Positions 31,803 to 40,700 of a stretch of 41,545 nt of DNA are shown piece by piece. Position 1 is the stretch's first letter, and every line of letters begins with the position of its first letter. The notes under the pieces were generated by a model. It saw only the letters and a program-made list of their open reading frames with translations. It was not told the DNA's origin and did no database searches. The DNA is from Marinomonas spartinae. GTDB taxonomy: Bacteria > Pseudomonadota > Gammaproteobacteria > Pseudomonadales > Marinomonadaceae. A program made the translations under genes and the position numbers. The stretch is from positions 1 through 41,545 of the forward strand of contig NZ_JAEMUI010000032.1 of the NCBI RefSeq assembly GCF_016461715.1, read 5' to 3'.

Positions 31803-32727
31803 TATAAAAGTGGCAGCAGTTCAGGCTGCCAGTCAATATTTCGATACCAAAAAATGCATTGATAAAGCAATTTCATTGATTCAGCAAGCTTCAGTAAATG
31901 GTGCTGAGCTTATTGCCTTCCCAGAGTTGTGGGCACCAGGCTACCCATGGTGGATCTGGTTAGATTCCCCGGGCTGGGGTCTGCAGTTTGTCGAACAATA
32001 TCGTCGCAGTTCGTTTACGCAAGAGTGTCCAGAGATTATGCAGCTCTGTACAGCAGCACAAGAAGCCAATATTTATGTGGTTTTTGGTTATTCTGAGCTC
32101 TCTGGTGGCAGCTTATACATGTCACAAATGACAATCGATAATCACGGTAATATCGTTGCTAACCGCCGTAAATTAAAGCCATCTGGGACTGAGCGCTCTT
32201 TGTTTGCGGAAGGAAACGGACACGATTTAGTTGTAGTAGATACTGAACTTGGGCGCTTGGGAGCTTTATGTTGCTGGGAACACATTCAACCACTTTCAAA
32301 GTATGCTTTGTTTGCTCAGCATGAAGAAATTCATGTTGCTAGTTGGCCAGCCTTGAGTTTAGGGAGAGGTGTTCGCTATGCAACGAGCCCAATGATGACT
32401 TCTTCAATAAACAGTGTTTATGCCCTAGAGGGAGGGTGTTTTGTGATTGCTCCCACTGCCGTGAATGATCAGCATGTAATTGATTTACTAGGTAATGATC
32501 CTGAAAAAATTAGCATGATGGGATTATCTGAGATTTGTCCTGGCGGCGGCGCTGCCGCCATTTATGGCCCCGACGGCAGTAAGATAAGTACTGACTTGCC
32601 CGAATCAGAAGAGGGGCTGGTGTACGCAGAATTGAAACGGGATTTCATTATCTCTGCGAAAGCGGCAACAGATGTGGTTGGGCAATCTGCCCGGCCGGAT
32701 GTATTAAGCTTACATCTCCATCGATAA
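31792..32727 (+). CDS. Aliphatic-type nitrilase (nitrilase 5)
   Basis: A 311-residue nitrilase with a standard catalytic set: E45 (FPELWAPGYPWWIWLD), K127 (RRKLKPSGTER) and C161 in CCWEHIQP. It is related to nitrilase 4 and nitrilase 1 by the PGYPWW and HVASWP segments, pointing to old tandem duplication with divergence. AGGAG lies six bases before the ATG, inside the end of the nitrilase 4 gene, so the two are made together; a mixed oligomer of a standard and a variant chain is possible, since nitrilases assemble into large spirals. It lacks the extended C-terminal tail of nitrilases 1 and 4. An MFS transporter gene follows. Confidence 0.9.
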   Translation: MKNNIKVAAVQAASQYFDTKKCIDKAISLIQQASVNGAELIAFPELWAPGYPWWIWLDSPGWGLQFVEQYRRSSFTQECPEIMQLCTAAQEANIYVVFGYSELSGGSLYMSQMTIDNHGNIVANRRKLKPSGTERSLFAEGNGHDLVVVDTELGRLGALCCWEHIQPLSKYALFAQHEEIHVASWPALSLGRGVRYATSPMMTSSINSVYALEGGCFVIAPTAVNDQHVIDLLGNDPEKISMMGLSEICPGGGAAAIYGPDGSKISTDLPESEEGLVYAELKRDFIISAKAATDVVGQSARPDVLSLHLHR

Positions 32728-32764
32728 CTCGTTTTACCCTTTTAAATAAATCTGAAATCAGAAG

Positions 32765-32796
32765 AAGGACGGCTTAAATGTATTTGAGCCGCCTTT
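32765..32796 (+). terminator. Hairpin terminator or attenuator after nitrilase 5
   Basis: CGGCTTAAAT / ATTTGAGCCG form a 10-bp stem with one G-U pair, extended by AAGG / CCTT around a bulge, followed by a loosely T-rich tail. Only 35 bases separate it from the next same-strand gene, so it may attenuate rather than fully end transcription. Confidence 0.6.
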
Positions 32797-32831
32797 AACT
32801 ATTCTTTTAATTTTCATAAAGAGTGAATGAT

Positions 32832-34127
32832 ATGGAAGCGACAGTTTTAAATAGAGTCAATTCAGGCTCGTTTGAATCAAGATTGTATCGAAAATTAACA
32901 TTAAGAATAATGCCCATCATATTTCTAATATTTCTATTGTCCTTCTTAGATAGAGTCAATATAGGCTATGCGCATATCCAATTGAAAAATGAGCTTGGCT
33001 TAAGTGATACGCAGTTTGGCATTGCAGCAGGAATTTTCTCATTATCTTATTTGATTTTCGAATTTCCTTTATCAATGCTGTTTCCACGAATTGGTGCAAG
33101 AAAAACATTGTTAAGAATAACATTTTTATGGGGGATAACATCTTCACTTGTCATGTTTGTGAACAGCGCTAATCAATTGTATGTCTTGCGCTTCATATTG
33201 GGAGCATTTGAAGCGGGATGTTTACCAGCTGTGTTACTTCATATTCGAAATTGGTTTCCTGTTCATAAGCGAGGAAGTGCCACAGGTTTGTTTATGCTGG
33301 CAACAGGCGTCGCAATAATGATTGGTGGACCATTATCAGGTTGGGTAATGGTAACATTTGACGGCTATATGGGGCTGAGTGGTTGGAGGTGGTTATTTCC
33401 TGTTGAAGGATTGCCAACGGTGGTTGTGGGCATCATTGCTTATTTTATTATCGTCGATAAGCCAAAAGATGCATCATGGCTATCAGATAGAGAAAAGGAA
33501 TTTTTAATAGCTGAGTTAGCAAAAGAAAAACTTGCGCTGCATGAGAAGTCAGGAATTCTGCATGCTCTTAAAGACAAAAATACTGCGGTATTTCTGTTGA
33601 TGCTTTTCTTTGCCACGTCGGGTGGCTATGCGATTAGCTTCTGGCTACCTACTATGATTAAAACCTTAGGGGTAGATAGCCTTATAAGTATCGGTTGGTT
33701 ATCAGCCATTCCTTCTCTTTTCGGCTGCCTTGGTTTTATTTTCTATGGTTATATTTCAGATAAATTTAACAAGCCTAAAAGCATCTTCTCAGTTATTTGT
33801 CTTGTGGCAGGTGTTTCATTTATTACATCCTTATTTGTCAGCCAAAACCTAACTTTAAATCTAATGCTTTTATCACTAGCAAACTTCTGTATAAGTGGTG
33901 CGATTACGGTATTTTGGACGATACCGACGGCTTATTTTAAGGGAGATAAGAATAGTGGCACAATCGCTTTAATAAATATTGGTAATATTCTGGCGGGTAT
34001 GTTGAGTCCGGTTATTATCGGATTTGTGAGTGCGTCAATGGGTAATGTCTACTATGGAATTACAGTGATAGGAATTGGGCTTATTATGGGGGCTTTAATG
34101 GCCAGGATATTAGATTTGCGAAACTAA
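32832..34127 (+). CDS. MFS transporter, anion:cation symporter (ACS) family
   Basis: A 431-residue inner-membrane transporter with about twelve helices. The first helix region with FLDRVNIGYAHIQL, then GFGIAAG-like FGIAAGIFSLSYLIFEFP and the loop NWFPVHKRGSATGLFM with WRWLFPVEGLPTVVVG match the ACS family, which carries organic anions such as phthalate, hydroxyphenylacetate, tartrate or glucarate. It follows the nitrilase 4/5 pair and precedes the benzoylformate genes, so an aromatic or hydroxy acid such as mandelate or benzoylformate is a reasonable guess. The start is set at the ATG at 32832, with AAAGAG about eight bases before it; GTG at 32823 is an alternative. Confidence 0.86.
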   Translation: MEATVLNRVNSGSFESRLYRKLTLRIMPIIFLIFLLSFLDRVNIGYAHIQLKNELGLSDTQFGIAAGIFSLSYLIFEFPLSMLFPRIGARKTLLRITFLWGITSSLVMFVNSANQLYVLRFILGAFEAGCLPAVLLHIRNWFPVHKRGSATGLFMLATGVAIMIGGPLSGWVMVTFDGYMGLSGWRWLFPVEGLPTVVVGIIAYFIIVDKPKDASWLSDREKEFLIAELAKEKLALHEKSGILHALKDKNTAVFLLMLFFATSGGYAISFWLPTMIKTLGVDSLISIGWLSAIPSLFGCLGFIFYGYISDKFNKPKSIFSVICLVAGVSFITSLFVSQNLTLNLMLLSLANFCISGAITVFWTIPTAYFKGDKNSGTIALINIGNILAGMLSPVIIGFVSASMGNVYYGITVIGIGLIMGALMARILDLRN

Positions 34128-34205
34128 GAGATAAAAATATCTTGATTAGGTTACTGAATAAAAGCCTATAGTTACCCCATCATTAACTTATTAACGAATT
34201 GTATT

Positions 34206-35435
34206 TTGAAAATAAAAAACGATTTACATGGAGGATATTTAGCTGGAGTGTGCGCAATGCTAGCGTGCTTAGGTCCACTAAGTATCTCATTTTATACCCC
34301 TGCCATGCCAATTATTGCCAAAGAATTACAGGTCTCTTCTAGCATGATTGGCTTATCATTAACGATTTTTTTAATGACTTTTGGGTTTAGTCAGCTTATT
34401 TCTGGCTCAATCTCAGATTATAAAGGGCGTCGTCCTGTCATACTTATATCACTTATCTTATATTTCATTGGAAGCATGTTTTGTATTGTATCCTCAAATA
34501 TTGATTTATTGATGGTTGGGCGGTTTTTACAAGGTGTGGGGGCGGCAGGATGTGTTGTTTTGGCAAGGGCGCTTATATTTGATCTATACGCTGGTCAAGA
34601 GGCGGCAAAACTTATTAATCTCACATCACTGATATTGATTGTTGCACCTGCTATGGCACCATTTTTTGGCGGTTTGTTATTAGAGTCAGCTAGCTGGCGA
34701 AGTGTGTTTATCGTTTTATGCTTGCTATCACTGTGTTCTTTTCTTGTTGTATATGTTTTTTTGCAAGAAACATTAGCCCCAGAGATGAAGCACAAGAGCA
34801 ATGAAAAATCGGTAAGTGTGTATATTTCGATTATTAAGCGACGTGGATTTCTATTTCCAATTCTGTCAATTGGCTTGATCACAGCGAGCGTGTATACCTT
34901 ATCAACAGCATTACCTTTCATCATTATTGATCGGTTTCATGTGTCACCTGTGAATTATGGCTTGATGATGATGTCTCAAGCTGGCTCCTTTGGCATTAGT
35001 ACCTTTTTAACACGTAAGTTGTTAACTAAGTGGAATGGGGTTGTTATTGCACGTATTGGTTACGTCGTTGTTTCCATCGGTGCCGTCATTTATTTTATTC
35101 AATTTGGTCTCATTGATGTTTCACCAGCTTTGCTCATTGTGGGGCTGTCGTTTCTAGCCTTTGGTAATGCGATGGTTAACCCTGGTATGATTGCACAAGG
35201 TTTTAGTTATACGCCGGACGCTAGAGGGGCTGCATCGGCACTACTGGGGACTTTTCAAATAGGCGGTGGCTTTATTGGTTCTTTAAGTGTGACGTCTTTA
35301 TTTGATGATTATACACATGCGGTTACCACTGTTATTCCTATGTTGATTTTCCTTTCGTTTTTACTGTTTCGACTTTCTAACAAACAGACTACATTAGAAT
35401 GTAACCGATCAGAGGAGCGCAAAGGCTTTAAATAA
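34206..35435 (+). CDS. MFS drug-resistance transporter, Bcr/CflA family
   Basis: A 409-residue transporter with about twelve helices. The first helix ends in LGPLSISFYTPAMPII, and the loop SGSISDYKGRRPVIL (motif A) with FLQGVGAAGCVVLARALIFD (Bcr signature) identify the Bcr/CflA efflux family. Such proteins export drugs or small metabolites by proton antiport. Within this cluster it may export a toxic acid, nitrile or aldehyde. The longest frame begins with TTG at 34206 and has no clear ribosome-binding site; GGAGG at 34230 would suit an in-frame GTG at 34248 only with long spacing, so the true start is uncertain. It ends five bases before the stop of a convergent LysR gene. Confidence 0.82.
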   Translation: MKIKNDLHGGYLAGVCAMLACLGPLSISFYTPAMPIIAKELQVSSSMIGLSLTIFLMTFGFSQLISGSISDYKGRRPVILISLILYFIGSMFCIVSSNIDLLMVGRFLQGVGAAGCVVLARALIFDLYAGQEAAKLINLTSLILIVAPAMAPFFGGLLLESASWRSVFIVLCLLSLCSFLVVYVFLQETLAPEMKHKSNEKSVSVYISIIKRRGFLFPILSIGLITASVYTLSTALPFIIIDRFHVSPVNYGLMMMSQAGSFGISTFLTRKLLTKWNGVVIARIGYVVVSIGAVIYFIQFGLIDVSPALLIVGLSFLAFGNAMVNPGMIAQGFSYTPDARGAASALLGTFQIGGGFIGSLSVTSLFDDYTHAVTTVIPMLIFLSFLLFRLSNKQTTLECNRSEERKGFK

Positions 35436-35440
35436 GAATA

Positions 35441-36337
35441 TTATGGCTCTGAAAGTGCATTCATAATGAGTTCGCGAAACCAACGATGGGAGACGGATTC
35501 GTTGTGACGTGATTGCCAATGTAGGGCAACCTCAAAGGTGGGGACCTCAAAAGGCAAATCGTAAAGGGTCAATTGATTATTTTCAGCAAAAAAAAGTGCA
35601 ATGCGATAGGGGAGTATGGCCATTAAGTCGGCTTTTGCTAATACGGAAGGCAGGATCAAAAAGTGTGACACTTCTAGGCTGATTTTGCGTTTTACTCCCA
35701 TTTGGGCTAGCACTTCTTCTGAGGCTCCATGGCCTAGGTTATGAGTGACTAGCGTATGTTTGTGTGCCATAAAGCATTCCATCGTTAGCGTACTCGATGG
35801 TAGGGCATAACGGTTGTGGAGGACGCAGACATAGTGTTCTTCAAAAAGAGCATACCGTTGTATGTGAGGCCCCTCTAAGGGACGGCTACAAATAACCGCG
35901 TCAACTTTTCCTGAAGACATCCACTCGTCGACTTTGTCTATTTCCAGTGGAATGACTTTCATTTCAATATTGGGCGCTTCGATTTGAAGACGAGCCACAA
36001 TCGCAGGCAATAGCGCCATTTCTCCTAAATCTGTCATGGCTACGCGAAAGCGTTTATGAGAGACCGCAGGATCAAACGTCTGAACATTAGCAACGGTGTT
36101 TTCTATCATACTTAAAGAATGACTCAGTTCTTCGTATAGCTGTTGAGCGATTGCCGTAGGTTCCATGCCATTTTTATTGCGAATGAAAAGACGGTCCTTG
36201 AATAGATCGCGTAATCGGGACAGCGCGTAGCTAACGGAAGGCTGCGTAACGAATAACTGATCGGCGGTTTTTGTGACGCTCCGTGTCTCATACAGAATCA
36301 CAAAGGTGCGAATAAGGTTCAGATCAATGTTAGACAT
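35441..36337 (-). CDS. LysR-family transcriptional regulator, divergent from benzoylformate decarboxylase
   Basis: A 298-residue LysR regulator of the NahR/NodD-like kind. The winged helix is at about residues 4-65 (LIRTFVILYETRSVTKTADQLFVTQPSVSYALSRL with the FKDRLFIR wing), and the C-terminal domain follows the family pattern (RFRVAMTDLGEMALLPAIV). It is divergent from the mdlC-like gene with 101 bases between starts, which makes that gene and the two after it its probable regulon; the effector could be benzoylformate or a related aromatic acid. The ribosome-binding site before its ATG is weak. Confidence 0.9.
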   Translation of the reverse strand: MSNIDLNLIRTFVILYETRSVTKTADQLFVTQPSVSYALSRLRDLFKDRLFIRNKNGMEPTAIAQQLYEELSHSLSMIENTVANVQTFDPAVSHKRFRVAMTDLGEMALLPAIVARLQIEAPNIEMKVIPLEIDKVDEWMSSGKVDAVICSRPLEGPHIQRYALFEEHYVCVLHNRYALPSSTLTMECFMAHKHTLVTHNLGHGASEEVLAQMGVKRKISLEVSHFLILPSVLAKADLMAILPYRIALFFAENNQLTLYDLPFEVPTFEVALHWQSRHNESVSHRWFRELIMNALSEP

Positions 36338-36438
36338 AATAAATAGTATCTATTTTTATTAGAAAAAATATCGATTTGTTCAATTAAAGCAGGCGAGCTA
36401 AGGTAAATCAATCTTGAATTTTCTCTGAGAGCAGGTCT
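36338..36438. promoter_or_regulatory. Divergent promoter region lysR / benzoylformate decarboxylase
   Basis: This 101-base AT-rich spacer between divergent starts is of the size usual for LysR control. No perfect palindrome stands out. An AGGT ribosome-binding site precedes the decarboxylase ATG. Confidence 0.5.
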
Positions 36439-38025
36439 ATGAAAACAGTACACTCAACAACCTATGCCTTATTACGTAAACATGGCATGTTTAAAGTCTT
36501 TGGTAACCCAGGTTCAAACGAACTGCCTTTTCTAAAAAATTTCCCAGAAGACTTTGAATACATACTTGCACTTCATGAAGGCGTGGTAGTTGGGATAGCC
36601 GATGGTTACTCTTTAGTAAGTCGTCAACCTTCTCTGGTAAATCTACATGCGGCATCGGGCTCTGGTAATGCCATGGGGGCATTGACGAACGCATGGTATT
36701 CCCATTCTCCGCTCGTTATTACCGCTGGACAGCAAGCTCGCTCCCTCATTGGTGTTGAAGCCATGCTATCTAATGTGGATGCGGCGCAACTACCAAAACC
36801 CTTAGTTAAATGGAGCTATGAGCCATCTTGGTCTGGTGATGTGCCAAGAGCGATTAGCCAGGCCATTCACATGGCAAATCAGCCAGCAAAAGGGCCTGTG
36901 TACGTCTCTATCCCTCATGACGACTGGGATCAAGAAATTGAAGATGATGCTATGTTGTTAGCCGAACGCGATGTCACCACAGCGGGTTCACCTTCTCCAG
37001 AGCAGTTATCGTTGTTAACCCAGCGTATTAATCAAGCTAATAATCCTGTTCTTGTATTAGGTCCAGATGTGGATGCTTACTTAGCCAATGAGCTTGCGGT
37101 TGAATTGGCTGAAAGAATTGCCGCGCCCGTTTGGGTAGCGCCTTCGGCACCGCGTTGTCCGTTTCCAAATCGCCACCCTAGCTTTAGAGGGGCGTTACCC
37201 GCTGCGATTGCTGGTATCTCACAAAAGCTAGCAGGACACGATCTGATTATTGTTATTGGGGCGCCGGTTTTCCGTTATCACCAACATGCACCGGGTCGCT
37301 ATTTACCAGAGGGTGCTGAGCTAGTGCATATTACTTGTGATCTACAAGAAGCAGCACGAGCTCCAATGGGGAGCGCTTATATTGCGGATATTACGGCCAT
37401 GTTAGAAGGTATTTTGGCACACATCGAGCCTACAGCGCGGCCGATGCCTCAAGCTTTACCTTTTCCAACACCTTATCCTGTGACAACAGCAGGACCACTA
37501 GCGCCAGAAGAAGTGTTTGATGATCTAAATGAATTCGCGCCAAAAGATGCTATTTATGTCAAAGAGTCCACGTCTACCGTTACGGCGTTTTGGCAACGAG
37601 TTGAAATGCGTTATCCCGGCAGTTACTTCTTCCCTGCATCAGGAGGTTTGGGTTTTGGTTTGCCAGCTGCGGTGGGCGCACAGCTGGCGACAGATCGTCA
37701 AGTTATCGCAGTGATTGGTGATGGTTCAGCTAACTATGGCATTACCGCTTTATGGACTGCAGCTCAATATAACGTACCTGTGGTGTTCATTATTTTGAAG
37801 AATGGAACCTATGGTGCGTTGCGTTGGTTCTCTCGTTTGTTGGACGCTGAGACTTCCCCAGGCCTTGATGTGCCAGGGTTGGATTTTTGTGCGATTGCTA
37901 AGGGATATGGTGTCGAAGCCATCGAAACGAACACTCGCGAAGCATTTAGAACGGCCTTGCAAAATGCTTTGGCAGCTAAAAAGCCTATGTTGATTGAAGT
38001 ACCGACGACCACCATTGAACCTTGA
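36439..38025 (+). CDS. mdlC: Benzoylformate decarboxylase (ThDP-dependent)
   Basis: A 528-residue ThDP enzyme highly similar to Pseudomonas putida benzoylformate decarboxylase, also in length. Catalytic S26 (GNPGSNELPFL), E47 and H70 fall at the same numbers as in the P. putida enzyme, and the H281 region GAPVFRYHQHAPGRY is conserved. The ThDP motif GDGSANYG is present near residue 430. It converts benzoylformate (phenylglyoxylate) to benzaldehyde and CO2. Together with the aldehyde dehydrogenase downstream it forms the lower mandelate pathway. Activity on other aromatic or branched 2-oxo acids cannot be excluded. Confidence 0.93.
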   Translation: MKTVHSTTYALLRKHGMFKVFGNPGSNELPFLKNFPEDFEYILALHEGVVVGIADGYSLVSRQPSLVNLHAASGSGNAMGALTNAWYSHSPLVITAGQQARSLIGVEAMLSNVDAAQLPKPLVKWSYEPSWSGDVPRAISQAIHMANQPAKGPVYVSIPHDDWDQEIEDDAMLLAERDVTTAGSPSPEQLSLLTQRINQANNPVLVLGPDVDAYLANELAVELAERIAAPVWVAPSAPRCPFPNRHPSFRGALPAAIAGISQKLAGHDLIIVIGAPVFRYHQHAPGRYLPEGAELVHITCDLQEAARAPMGSAYIADITAMLEGILAHIEPTARPMPQALPFPTPYPVTTAGPLAPEEVFDDLNEFAPKDAIYVKESTSTVTAFWQRVEMRYPGSYFFPASGGLGFGLPAAVGAQLATDRQVIAVIGDGSANYGITALWTAAQYNVPVVFIILKNGTYGALRWFSRLLDAETSPGLDVPGLDFCAIAKGYGVEAIETNTREAFRTALQNALAAKKPMLIEVPTTTIEP

Positions 38026-38137
38026 TAACGGTTTTTTAGGTTGTCTACTGGGAGGAATGTATTTGACACCGCGTAACAAACTTAAATGATTGTAACCACA
38101 GCGAAAAATAAATCTAACAAAATGAGTAAGGTGTATT

Positions 38138-39589
38138 ATGAAAACACGTCAACTTTTGATTGCAGGCGAAGCGGTAAAAGCTTCTAACGGTGCCACTTTT
38201 CAGCGCTGTAATCCGTTAAGTAAACAGGCGGTCACAGAAGCCTCGGCGGCCTCTGTAGAAGATGCGAAAGCAGCCGTTGCTGCAGCGGCTAAGGCGTTTG
38301 AAACGTGGTCCGAATCCAGTGTTGGAACGCGCCGGTCTCTGTTATTGAAAGCCGCCGATCTGATGGAGTCATATCAAGACGAATTTATTGCTTGTATGGT
38401 AGAAGAAACCGGATCCACTCCCACTTGGGCTGGTTTTAATGTAATGGTGGCGGCAGGAGTGTTACGAGAGGCCGCTTCTCTGACTAGCCAAATAGGCGGA
38501 AATGTTATTCCTTCTAATGTACCTGACAATCTTGCTATGGGGGTGCGCGTGCCTTGTGGTGTTGTGGTGGGAATCGCGCCATGGAATGCACCAATTATAT
38601 TGGCAACACGGGCCATCGCGATGCCGCTTGCCTGTGGTAACTCCGTTATCTTGAAGGCTTCTGAACAGTGTCCGGCGACACATCATTTGATTGGGCAGGT
38701 GTTGGTTGAAGCGGGCTTAGCTGATGGCATAGTGAATGTCATTACGAATGCGCCAGAGGATGCATCTGAGGTAGTCGGAGCGTTAATCGATGCGCCTGAA
38801 GTGCGTCGTATTAACTTTACAGGGTCAACGGCGGTCGGCCGTATTATCGCTGAGCGAGCTTCGCATCATATTAAACCTGTGCTGCTAGAGCTAGGCGGCA
38901 AAGCGCCATTCCTTGTTTTGGAAGATGCAGATATTGATGCTGCTGTGGAAGCCGCCGCATTCGGTGCTTTTTTCAATCAAGGACAAATCTGCATGTCAAC
39001 TGAGCGCTTGATTGTTGTGGACAGTGTGGCGGATGAGTTTGCACAAAAACTGGCCGCCAAAGCGGCAAGCTTAAAAGCCGGTGATCCTTTGGACAGTCAG
39101 AACGCCTTGGGAACCCTAATCTCTGAAGAGGCTGGGCATAAATTAAATAGTCTGTTAACGGATGCCGTCAGTAAAGGCGCTAAGCCACTAAGCGGTGGCG
39201 AAGCAGAGGGAGTTGTAATGCAAGCGACTCTTATTGACCATGTTACCCCGCAAATGCGCATTTATAGTGAAGAATCCTTTGGGCCGATTGTCGCAATGAT
39301 GCGAGTGAAAGACGAAGCTGAGGCAATTCGTGTGGCAAACGACAGTGAATATGGCCTTTCTGCCGCGGTGTTTAGCCAAGACATAGCGCGCGCGATGAAA
39401 GTGGCGAAAAAAATCCAAAGCGGTATCTGTCATATTAATGCGCCAACGGTACATGATGAACCGCAAATGCCGTTCGGTGGCGTGAAAAACAGCGGCTATG
39501 GTCGCTTTGGTGGCACCGCAAGTATCGAAGAATTTACAGATTTACGCTGGATGACGGTTCAGATGGGACCAAGACATTATCCAATTTAA
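38138..39589 (+). CDS. Aromatic aldehyde dehydrogenase (benzaldehyde/salicylaldehyde type)
   Basis: A 483-residue NAD(P)-dependent aldehyde dehydrogenase with E251 (LELGGKAPF) and catalytic C285 (FNQGQICMSTERL), again 34 residues apart. The C-terminal segment FTDLRWMTVQMGPRHYPI is the ending typical of salicylaldehyde, vanillin and benzaldehyde dehydrogenases. With benzoylformate decarboxylase 112 bases upstream, oxidation of benzaldehyde to benzoate is the natural role. It differs in subfamily from DoeC at 4081. An AAGGTG ribosome-binding site lies before the ATG. No benzoate-degrading genes are in the window. Confidence 0.9.
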   Translation: MKTRQLLIAGEAVKASNGATFQRCNPLSKQAVTEASAASVEDAKAAVAAAAKAFETWSESSVGTRRSLLLKAADLMESYQDEFIACMVEETGSTPTWAGFNVMVAAGVLREAASLTSQIGGNVIPSNVPDNLAMGVRVPCGVVVGIAPWNAPIILATRAIAMPLACGNSVILKASEQCPATHHLIGQVLVEAGLADGIVNVITNAPEDASEVVGALIDAPEVRRINFTGSTAVGRIIAERASHHIKPVLLELGGKAPFLVLEDADIDAAVEAAAFGAFFNQGQICMSTERLIVVDSVADEFAQKLAAKAASLKAGDPLDSQNALGTLISEEAGHKLNSLLTDAVSKGAKPLSGGEAEGVVMQATLIDHVTPQMRIYSEESFGPIVAMMRVKDEAEAIRVANDSEYGLSAAVFSQDIARAMKVAKKIQSGICHINAPTVHDEPQMPFGGVKNSGYGRFGGTASIEEFTDLRWMTVQMGPRHYPI

Positions 39590-39600
39590 TTAGGTTATCT

Positions 39601-39630
39601 AAATGACCGTCATGCGACGGCCATTTTATT
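39601..39630 (+). terminator. Hairpin after the aldehyde dehydrogenase gene, possible terminator
   Basis: AAATGACCGTC / GACGGCCATTT form an 11-bp stem with one mismatch and a four-base loop ATGC, followed by TATT. The next gene is on the same strand 20 bases on, so read-through or attenuation is likely. Confidence 0.55.
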
Positions 39631-39649
39631 GATTTAGGAGTAATGCAGA

Positions 39650-40624
39650 ATGCCGACTCAGTCTGTTAGAAACCATGGGGCATTTGGCCAACAACCACAC
39701 ATAGTGGTGGTTGGAGCGGGAGCAATGGGGTGTTACTTTGGTGGAATGCTGATGAAAGCGGGCCATCAAGTGACATTTGTGGATGTCAATTCAGAGCAAA
39801 TTGCGACAATCAATCAACGAGGTGTGATTCTTGAAACCGACGATGGTTTGTATGAAATGCCGGCAAAAGCAGCCTTAGCGAAAGACGTCAATCGGTCAGC
39901 TGACTTGGTGGTGCTTTTCACTAAAACCATGCATACCATGAGCGCTATGGAATCTATTCGTCATATTCTGACGGATAATACGGTGGTCTTATCTCTACAA
40001 AATGGCCTTGGTAATGCTGAGCGAGTTGGGCAATTTGTCAATCCTGATCGCATTGTTGTTGGTACCACGTTAGTTCCTGCGGATTTAAAAGGGGCTGGTC
40101 ATGTGGCTTCACACGGGCCATCAAGCTCTCATATTATGGATTCAACTCTTAACAACCCTGTTTGGTTGACCGATTTATCAGAAATGTTTAATGAGGCGTC
40201 ACTGACGACCAGTATTGACCCTGAGATTATGACGGTAATCTGGTCAAAAGTGGCTTTTAATGCCGCTTTGAATGCTATTTGTTCGATCACAGGTTCTTCC
40301 CCTGGTGGCTTGACGCCAGCGCCAGCGTTTAAAGCATTAGCGCGAAACGTGGTACATGAAACCGTTGTAACAGGTCAAGCGAATGGTGTGTCATTGGATG
40401 AAAGTTATATCTGGAACAATGTGGAAATGGCTATGCGAGAGCATCCCAACCATAAACCTTCTATGTTGCAAGATATCGAAGCGGCACGAGCGACGGAAAT
40501 CGATGCCATAAATGGTGCAATTGTCGCGGCAGCGGAGAAGGTTGGGCTAGATGCTCCTGTTAATCGCACCTTGGCACAGCTCGTTAAACTTTCAGAACAA
40601 GTTGCCAAAAATAAAAAAGCGTAA
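39650..40624 (+). CDS. Ketopantoate reductase (PanE/ApbA) family oxidoreductase, possible D-mandelate dehydrogenase
   Basis: A 324-residue NAD(P)-dependent 2-hydroxyacid/2-oxoacid oxidoreductase. The cofactor motif G22-A-G-A-M-G27, catalytic K200 and N204 (WSKVAFNAALNAI) and the C-terminal SMLQDIEAARATEIDAINGAI identify the ketopantoate reductase family. About 16 residues precede the usual start of the fold. The family includes NAD-dependent D-mandelate dehydrogenases of Enterococcus. Beside benzoylformate decarboxylase and nitrilases, oxidation of D-mandelate (from mandelonitrile) to benzoylformate is an attractive but unproven role; simple ketopantoate reduction is the alternative. AGGAG lies nine bases before the ATG. 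Confidence 0.87.
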   Translation: MPTQSVRNHGAFGQQPHIVVVGAGAMGCYFGGMLMKAGHQVTFVDVNSEQIATINQRGVILETDDGLYEMPAKAALAKDVNRSADLVVLFTKTMHTMSAMESIRHILTDNTVVLSLQNGLGNAERVGQFVNPDRIVVGTTLVPADLKGAGHVASHGPSSSHIMDSTLNNPVWLTDLSEMFNEASLTTSIDPEIMTVIWSKVAFNAALNAICSITGSSPGGLTPAPAFKALARNVVHETVVTGQANGVSLDESYIWNNVEMAMREHPNHKPSMLQDIEAARATEIDAINGAIVAAAEKVGLDAPVNRTLAQLVKLSEQVAKNKKA

Positions 40625-40660
40625 TTTTTCGATTGCGCTAGCGCTTGTTAACGGTTAAAT

Positions 40661-40700
40661 AAAAAACCACCTTATTCGATCAATAGTAAGGTGGTTTTTT
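40661..40700 (+). terminator. Strong bidirectional Rho-independent terminator
   Basis: A perfect 14-bp stem, AAAAAACCACCTTA / TAAGGTGGTTTTTT, with a 12-base loop, lies 36 bases after the oxidoreductase stop. The A and T ends let it work in both directions. Confidence 0.92.
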
